A DNA stretch of 64,000 nt from Microbacterium sp. LWH3-1.2 (GTDB taxonomy: Bacteria > Actinomycetota > Actinomycetes > Actinomycetales > Microbacteriaceae). This document shows positions 59,202 through 64,000 of this stretch, piece by piece. The first letter of the stretch is position 1. Each line of letters starts with the position of its first letter. The notes below the pieces were generated by a model. The model ran no database searches. It had not been told where the DNA came from and saw only the letters and a program-made list of their open reading frames with translations. Where the stretch lies: NCBI RefSeq assembly GCF_040675855.1, contig NZ_JBEGIK010000001.1, positions 1,612,001-1,676,000 of the forward strand, read 5' to 3'. Both the position numbers and the translations under genes were made by a program.

Positions 59202-59277
59202 TGGACGCGACGGCGGGAGTCGAACCCGCAACGCTACCGGGTATGAACCGGAGCCCGGGACCGCCCGGATCGCCGCG
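59202..59277 (-). tRNA. tRNA-like gene with CAU anticodon (Met/Ile2 type)
   Basis: 76 nt including encoded CCA. Acceptor CGCGGCG pairs with CGTCGCG (one G-U). The T arm is GCGGG-TTCGACT-CCCGC, and the anticodon arm TCCGG-TTCATAC-CCGGT has CAU after a U. The D arm is CCGG-GCGGTC-CCGG, lacking the usual A14 and A21. The CAU anticodon would mean Met or lysidine-modified Ile, but the D arm is unlike standard versions, so decoding function is uncertain. A strong terminator follows. Confidence 0.6.
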
Positions 59278-59393
59278 ATGACTCCACGCTAGACGCCGCC
59301 CGCACGGGTCGCCTGGGAATGTCGGAGCGTGTCGCGCGATGACAGAATGCGACGCGGCCCGAGCCGCTCGGCGAGCGGTGGCCGAGGCATCCG

Positions 59394-59924
59394 TCAGTGT
59401 CCGTCGTGGGTGATGACGGGGAGCACGGTGCCGTCGGCGTCGAGGAGCGCGGCGCTCTGGCAGACGCCGAGCGCGGGCACCACGGCGATCGTGACCATCG
59501 CCGCTGCGCCGACCAAGCCCCACAGACTCGGCCGAGGAGACGGATGCCGCGTGCCGTGCACGATCCCGCACGCCACGGTGACGCCGAGCCCCAGCAGCAG
59601 TGCCACCGCCAGGATGCTCGCGCGCCCCGGCGCGGTCGCGAGCAGCGCTACTGCAGCGCCTATCGCGAGGAACATGCCGGCGACGGCAGCGCGCGGGGTC
59701 GGCGTCCGGTTGAGGGAGAGACTCGCGGTACCCCACCCCAGCACCCCCAATCCGATCGCCACCAACAGCCCCCCGATAACCCGCGAGAGCGTGTCGGCCT
59801 GCACGGCGACGATCGCCGCGGCGCCGAGCGCGACGGCGACGAGCCCGAAGCCCCACGAGGCGACCGGCACCCACGACGGGGCGCGGCGGACACGCCCCGT
59901 CGTGGACTCCTGAACCATGGTCAC
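59394..59924 (-). CDS. Hypothetical membrane protein
   Basis: A 176-residue protein with about five hydrophobic helices (WGFGLVAVALGAAAIVAVQA, GGLLVAIGLGVLGWG, AVAGMFLAIGAAVALLAT, ILAVALLLGLGVTVACGI, LVGAAAMVTIAVVPALGVC). The GTG at 59924 overlaps the stop of the DUF4383 gene (GTGA), so it is translated from the same mRNA. No family recognised. Confidence 0.7.
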   Translation of the reverse strand: MTMVQESTTGRVRRAPSWVPVASWGFGLVAVALGAAAIVAVQADTLSRVIGGLLVAIGLGVLGWGTASLSLNRTPTPRAAVAGMFLAIGAAVALLATAPGRASILAVALLLGLGVTVACGIVHGTRHPSPRPSLWGLVGAAAMVTIAVVPALGVCQSAALLDADGTVLPVITHDGH

Positions 59925-60328
59925 GCCGTCGCGACCTGCGAGGAGCGCTCGGCGGCCAGTCCGACGCCGAGCAGCACGATGGCGCTCGCGAGGTGGAGGA
60001 AGTGGTCGGGTGCGTTGAGCGCGAGGATGTTCGCCGGCGTGCCGACGAGGAAGAAGCCGACGACACCCAGCAGAAGGTACGCGGCGCCGACCGTGATGTT
60101 CACGATCTTGGCCGGACGCGCACCGGCGATGCCGGCGATCAGCAGCGCCGCCCCGATGAGCAGGTGCGCGACGTTGTGCAGCGGGTTGACCTCGAAGACG
60201 CCCAGGAGCAGCCCGCCCTCGGTGGCGATGAAGCTGATGGGGCCGGTGACGAAGAACCCGAGGAGGCCGACGAGGAGGTAGACGGCGCCGAAGACCGTGG
60301 CGACGATGCGATTCGGTGACGAGCCCAT
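59921..60328 (-). CDS. DUF4383 family membrane protein
   Basis: A 135-residue protein with four helices. TVFGAVYLLVGLLGFFVTGP, LLLGVFEVNPLHNVAHLLIGAALLIAG and ANILALNAPDHFLHLASAIVLLGVGL match DUF4383, common in actinomycetes. NPLHNVAHL and DHFLHLA hold its conserved His residues, perhaps for a metal or haem. The ATG at 60328 follows AGAGAGG; the 113-codon upstream extension has no homology. Function unknown. Confidence 0.85.
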   Translation of the reverse strand: MGSSPNRIVATVFGAVYLLVGLLGFFVTGPISFIATEGGLLLGVFEVNPLHNVAHLLIGAALLIAGIAGARPAKIVNITVGAAYLLLGVVGFFLVGTPANILALNAPDHFLHLASAIVLLGVGLAAERSSQVATA

Positions 60329-60434
60329 GAGAGACCTCTCTTTCCCAGCGGCGATCTGCCGTGCTGTGAGGGTTGTTCGGGGCAGGTGGGGAAACGGATG
60401 GGTTGTCGCAGGACGAGGTTGCTCGGAGGTTGGG

Positions 60435-60463
60435 GGCGTTTCGACTCGCTCGTTACTCCCTCG
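60435..60463. repeat. Partial copy of the dispersed GTTTCGACTCGCTCG repeat
   Basis: GGCGTTTCGACTCGCTCG (60435-60452) followed by TTACTCCCTCGCTCGACG matches the first part of the copies at 16.2 and 61.7 kb. It lies between the DUF4383 and XRE genes. TATGAT at 60503-60508, further on, may be the -10 of the XRE gene. Confidence 0.55.
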
Positions 60464-60547
60464 CTCGACGACGCGAAGAAGGACGGTATGGAAAACAGAG
60501 CGTATGATTAGGTAAACCGAGTCATGCAATGGTGAAAGGTGGGTGAC

Positions 60548-61126
60548 ATGACGACGATCAGTACTGCCGTGCGATCGGCTCGCCGCTCCCGCAAGCTCAC
60601 TCAGCGTGATCTCGCCGCGCGTGCGGGCCTCTCGCAGAGTCGCGTTGCGCTCGCCGAGCGCGGACACGAAGATCCGCGTTTCGGCACCGCGAGTCGGCTC
60701 CTGAGCAGCGCCGGCTATCGCCTGTATGCGGCACCGACGACGCGTGACGATGTTGCGACGATCGCGGCCGCCATCGGTGATGCCCTTGAGCAGGATCAGC
60801 TGCAGCTTGCGTTCCGCTACTTCGTGCAGCTCAACGACAACCTCGTTGCCGAGCGGGGGCTTCTTCGCGGTGTTCTCGCGGTCGCGACGCCGGAGCTCAC
60901 CGGCTCACGCACCTGGGATGCGGCGATTGCCGCGCTCGTGGCCTACCGACTCAACGAACAGCGTGTACCGCTTCCCGAGTGGGTCGCGGAGCCGGAGCGC
61001 CGCCTCGCGCGTGCGCGGCCGCTGGTCGTCGACGAAGCAGACCCAGTGCCGACGCGGGCGGACGCGCCACCCGAGTTTCTTGACCACGGCGTCCTCGTCT
61101 GGGCCGACAGCCTGGAGAGCGTGTGA
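60548..61126 (+). CDS. XRE-family HTH protein, possible antitoxin
   Basis: A 192-residue protein. The N-terminal HTH (~1-58) is VRSARRSRKLTQRDLAARAGLSQSRVALAERG, a classical Xre DNA-binding fold. The helical C-terminal region (~75-190) contains LQLAFRYFVQLNDNLVAERGLLRG and ends FLDHGVLVWADSLESV. It overlaps by GTGA the nucleotidyltransferase-like gene that follows. Such HTH/NTase pairs occur in AbiE-like and related toxin-antitoxin systems. It probably binds its own promoter and neutralises the partner; inferred. Confidence 0.8.
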   Translation: MTTISTAVRSARRSRKLTQRDLAARAGLSQSRVALAERGHEDPRFGTASRLLSSAGYRLYAAPTTRDDVATIAAAIGDALEQDQLQLAFRYFVQLNDNLVAERGLLRGVLAVATPELTGSRTWDAAIAALVAYRLNEQRVPLPEWVAEPERRLARARPLVVDEADPVPTRADAPPEFLDHGVLVWADSLESV

Positions 61127-61695
61127 TTCTGCTCGACCGGGCCGGCCTCATTGCCGGCCTTCGGGACCTGGTTGCCGAACTCTACGCCGCAGGGCAGCCG
61201 GTCGGGCTTCGGGTGGTCGGCGGGGGAGCGCTCGTTCTGCGGCACTTCGACCGTCGCACGACGGCCGATCTCGACGCCGTGGATGTTCGACCCGGCGATG
61301 AGGCTTCGGTGCTCGCAGCGGCTGAGCGCGTCGCTGGGCGCCGCGGCTGGCAGCAGGACTGGCTCAATTTCAAGGCGAGCGGGCTCGTGCCCTGGTTCGG
61401 CCGTGAGATCCGATGGGAGACGATCTACTCGGACGACCTCGTGACGATCGAGGTCGCGCCCGTGGACGCCCTGCTTGCGATGAAGCTCAAGGCGAGCCGG
61501 CCGGGTAGAGACACCGACGACATTCGTCAACTCCTGGCGGCGTGCGGTATCGGCACCGTCGGAGAGGCTGAGACGCTCTTCGAGGAGTTCTTCCCTGGAG
61601 ACACGCTTTCGGATCGTGCGTACGCGATGGTCGAGCGCATCCTCGCGTCGGGCCTGCCCGAGGCGCCCGACGCGCAGCCTCCCATCGCTCTGTGA
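61123..61695 (+). CDS. Nucleotidyltransferase-fold protein (AbiEii/DUF6036-like), possible toxin
   Basis: A 190-residue protein. LRVVGGGALVLRHFDRRTTADLDAV has the G-G...D-x-D arrangement of Pol beta-type nucleotidyltransferases. EVAPVDALLAMKLKASRPGRDTDDIRQLL is the conserved Lys/Asp-rich segment of DUF6036/AbiEii proteins. GTG 61123 overlaps the XRE stop, so the pair is tightly coupled. AbiEii toxins modify tRNA or protein with nucleotides; activity here is unproven. Confidence 0.78.
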   Translation: MILLDRAGLIAGLRDLVAELYAAGQPVGLRVVGGGALVLRHFDRRTTADLDAVDVRPGDEASVLAAAERVAGRRGWQQDWLNFKASGLVPWFGREIRWETIYSDDLVTIEVAPVDALLAMKLKASRPGRDTDDIRQLLAACGIGTVGEAETLFEEFFPGDTLSDRAYAMVERILASGLPEAPDAQPPIAL

Positions 61696-61725
61696 GCTGC
61701 ATCCGCGGGTTGCGCGTCGGCTCGA

Positions 61726-61811
61726 GGCGTTTCGACTCGCTCGCTCCTCGCTCGCTCAACGAGCGGGGGTGGGATGTTTCGACCCGCTCGCTCCTCGCTC
61801 GCTCAACGAAC
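61726..61811. repeat. Two tandem copies of the dispersed CGCTCGCTCCTCGCTCGCTC repeat
   Basis: Copy 1 begins GGCGTTTCGACTCGCTCG at 61726 and runs to ~61770. Copy 2 begins GTTTCGACCCGCTCG at 61776 and runs to ~61811. Both contain CTCCTCGCTCGCTCAACGA. They differ at one base in the first part (CT/CC). They separate the XRE/NTase pair from the helicase gene. Confidence 0.6.
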
Positions 61812-61858
61812 GAACATCGGGCAGGGGTGTCCGCCCGCACCGGTACGCTGGCCCGGAC

Positions 61859-64000
61859 ATGGGGGAGCACGTGAAGCCGGCGGGGGAGCCTCGACGGCTG
61901 TCGAACTATGGCGAGGGTGCCGACCTGCTGGTGGCGCTGACCGGTGCCATCGCCGGCGCCCGCACTCGCGTGTGGGTCAAGGTGCCGTGGTGGGATGCTT
62001 CGCCCGTGGCGAGGGGCCTGCTCGACGCGCTGCTCGCGGCCCACCGGCGGGGCGTCGACGTCAAAGTTCTCCTGAGACCCGAGGGGTCGAACGACGCTGT
62101 GGTCCGCGAACTCCGAAGCGCCGACGTCGCTCTCATCCCGGTCCGGTACATCCACGAGAAGGAGGTCCTCTCCGACGACGTCGCGATCACGCACTCCATG
62201 AACTTCACGGCCGCCGAGATCGCCCGCAACCAGAACTCCGGGTTCCTGCACACCGATCCCGCGATGGTCGACGCCGTCGAGGCCGGCTTCACCTCGCTCA
62301 TCGACAATGCGAACGCGGTCGCACACGGCGACGAGGCCTGGAGCGCAGCATCCACTCTCATCCCACCCGCCCTGCAGAAGTACCTCGACAGGTTCGATCG
62401 GCTGAACCCGCTGCAATCGAAGGCGGTGCCGGCGGTGCTGTCGACGAGCGGGCACGTGATGGTCGTCGCGCCGACGAGCTCCGGCAAGACGCTGATCGGC
62501 GAGGTCGCGGCGCTGCGGTCCATCGTGTCGGACGGCAAGCCGGCGGTGTGGCTGCTGCCCGCCCGGGCGCTCGCCGCCGAAGTCGCTGAGATCGCGCGGC
62601 GGTGGAACGCGCACGGCATCCGCACCATCGAACTGACCGGCGAGACGAACATGTCGAGCGACGCGGTGCGGCAGGCGCAGCTGTGGGTGGCGACCACTGA
62701 GAAGTTCGAGGCGCTGTACCGGCGGGCGTCGCTGAAGGACGTCATCGGACGCATCGGATGCCTCATCATCGACGAAGTCCACCTCGTAGGGGACCCGACC
62801 CGGGGCGCGACGCTCGAGTCGCTCATCGCACGGCTGCGGGTCGCCGAGGGGCGCACCCGGATCGTCGCGCTGTCGGCGACGGTGTCGAACGCGGAAGAAC
62901 TGGCGGCGTGGTTCCACGCCGACCTCGTGCGCTCGGCCTGGAGGCCGACAGTGCTGACGACGCAGCTGGTGCCGTACGACGCGCCGACCCACGGCAAGCG
63001 GGAGCAGTACGAATCCGCGAAGGACGAGATGGTCGTGCCGCTCCTGCGGAGCCTGGTCGGCGGCGGCCTCGGCACCGCGCCAGGCGACGAGGGTGCAGCA
63101 TCCAGTGCCGTCGTGTTCTGCGGGAGCAAGGCGGCCGTCCTGCGCACCGCGGCGCGCGCCGCCGGGGTGCCGTTTCACGGCGTCGAGCTCGACGCGCTCG
63201 TGGAGGCGTGCTTTCGCCGGGGTGTCGGCATCCATTTCCGTGATGCACCCCGCGCGAATCGTGCGCTGGACGCGTTTCGCTCACGGCAGCTGCGCGTGCT
63301 CGTCGCCACGTCGGGGCTGTCGACGGGGGTGAACACGCCCGCGAAGTTCGTGATCATCCGCGACCTCGAACTCGGGATGACGCCGCTCGAGGTGAGCCAG
63401 GCCCAGCAGATGTTCGGGCGCGCCGGGCGGGCGGGGCAAGAGCCCGAGGGCTTCGGATTCATGCTGGTGCCGCGCGCCGAAGAGGGCGTGTGGAAGCTGA
63501 AACTCAGCGACGGGTACGCGGCAGACAGTCGCATCACTGCGGCGTTGGGCGACGCGGTGCTCGCGGAGCTGCTGCTCGGCTCGGTGGTCGACCGCGAGAC
63601 CGCGAAGTCGTGGTTCGAGCAGACGCTCGCGTTCGGGCAGAACCGCTCGGCCGTCGATCTGGATGCAGTGGTCGACGAGTTGCTGCGCCGCGGGTTCGCG
63701 ACCGAGGTCGACGGCCGGCTTGCTCCGACCGCGATCGGCGTACTGACCTCCCGGCTGATGATCGATGTCGAGTCGGCGGGCGCGTTGCTGTTCGCCCTGA
63801 AGTCGCTGCCGGTGCCGGCCACCGCCGACGAAGCCGAGGAGCTGGTGCTGCAGACGGTCGCGACCGCCGTCGCGTCGCTGCGCGAGCGCCCCGTCAACGA
63901 GCGCACCTACACCGACTACGTCGACCAGCTGCTGTCGCGGGGCTGGTCGCCGCGCGTCGTCGCCCGCGCCGGCGAGTGGTTCGGCGCGCGCGTCTGCATG
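61859..64000 (+). CDS. PLD-like domain fused to DEAD/DEAH (SF2, Ski2-like) helicase, 3' end outside window
   Basis: The frame from ATG 61859 (or GTG 61871) is open to the window end, at least 714 residues. Residues ~1-140 resemble a phospholipase D-like domain with HEKEVLSDD, a half HxKx4D motif. From ~165 comes an SF2 helicase: Q-like LNPLQSKAV, Walker A APTSSGKT, DEVH box, SAT motif III, then VLVATSGLSTGVN and motif VI QMFGRAGRAG, followed by a winged-helix-like part. PLD-helicase proteins occur in defence islands; nuclease plus unwinding of foreign DNA is inferred. Confidence 0.85.
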   Translation, partial: MGEHVKPAGEPRRLSNYGEGADLLVALTGAIAGARTRVWVKVPWWDASPVARGLLDALLAAHRRGVDVKVLLRPEGSNDAVVRELRSADVALIPVRYIHEKEVLSDDVAITHSMNFTAAEIARNQNSGFLHTDPAMVDAVEAGFTSLIDNANAVAHGDEAWSAASTLIPPALQKYLDRFDRLNPLQSKAVPAVLSTSGHVMVVAPTSSGKTLIGEVAALRSIVSDGKPAVWLLPARALAAEVAEIARRWNAHGIRTIELTGETNMSSDAVRQAQLWVATTEKFEALYRRASLKDVIGRIGCLIIDEVHLVGDPTRGATLESLIARLRVAEGRTRIVALSATVSNAEELAAWFHADLVRSAWRPTVLTTQLVPYDAPTHGKREQYESAKDEMVVPLLRSLVGGGLGTAPGDEGAASSAVVFCGSKAAVLRTAARAAGVPFHGVELDALVEACFRRGVGIHFRDAPRANRALDAFRSRQLRVLVATSGLSTGVNTPAKFVIIRDLELGMTPLEVSQAQQMFGRAGRAGQEPEGFGFMLVPRAEEGVWKLKLSDGYAADSRITAALGDAVLAELLLGSVVDRETAKSWFEQTLAFGQNRSAVDLDAVVDELLRRGFATEVDGRLAPTAIGVLTSRLMIDVESAGALLFALKSLPVPATADEAEELVLQTVATAVASLRERPVNERTYTDYVDQLLSRGWSPRVVARAGEWFGARVCM

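Noticed and set aside
58929..59231. 100-codon minus-strand frame crossing the tRNA-like gene
   Set aside because: It overlaps the tRNA and its terminator; ORFs over tRNAs of this type are typical false genes.
1..64000. CRISPR array
   Set aside because: No regularly spaced identical repeats with unique spacers were seen; the only short regular repeats are the CTTCAG boxes and the GCTCGCTC family.

Overview
The window is high-GC, gene-dense DNA from an actinomycete, most likely a Microbacteriaceae member such as Microbacterium. This is an inference from the DUF222/HNH family remnant, the dispersed GTTTCGACTCGCTCGCTC intergenic repeat, tandem GAF-ANTAR regulators, and many apparently leaderless genes. 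In about 13 genes a TAnnnT-like -10 box sits 6-7 bases before the start codon. Both window edges cut genes: an ABC ATPase at the left and a PLD-like/helicase fusion at the right.

1-29 kb is mostly intact chromosome. It holds an ABC exporter tail, an oxidoreductase/MarR divergent pair, and a TetR-controlled NCS1 permease plus amidohydrolase operon. These are followed by a PhzF protein, a macro-domain protein, and an OmpR-type two-component system whose probable target is the anchored Asp-rich protein next to it. Then come a MoxR-type ATPase with a VWA partner, and a SipW-type signal peptidase with three exported proteins carrying the matching signal peptide. The stretch ends with a GIN-domain lipoprotein, a LuxR-headed operon of small SRPBCC, SnoaL and cupin proteins, and an MFS efflux pump facing its TetR repressor. 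Three decayed genes (an alpha/beta hydrolase, a small ORF and a DUF222/HNH gene) lie at 7.6-10.9 kb.

29-38 kb holds a glycan cluster (two GT4 glycosyltransferases, an alpha/alpha-barrel protein and a GH130-type phosphorylase/hydrolase, the last three translationally coupled), a fatty-acid desaturase and two GAF-ANTAR regulators. 38-47 kb is an accessory stretch of small, mostly single-gene proteins in mixed orientation: RidA, DUF4259, DUF4279, a 2H phosphoesterase, NIPSNAP, two lipoproteins, SRPBCC, VanZ and several unknowns. A short GGTCCTTCAACG-like motif recurs between them.

47-55.6 kb is a graveyard of mobile DNA: fragments of an IS110 transposase, an IS5-type transposase, a MobF/TraA-like relaxase-helicase, a tyrosine integrase, a formylglycine-generating enzyme and a MalT-like LuxR protein. 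A complete Fic protein with its inhibitory motif and a complete IS481-family element with 6-bp target duplications are embedded in it. 55.6-64 kb has a cation/proton antiporter, a K+-channel-like protein, a HAD phosphatase, a tRNA-like gene with a strong terminator, two small membrane proteins, an XRE/nucleotidyltransferase pair resembling a toxin-antitoxin or AbiE-type module, and the start of a PLD-like/SF2 helicase fusion. The last pair of loci is the best candidate here for an incompletely described defence-type system.
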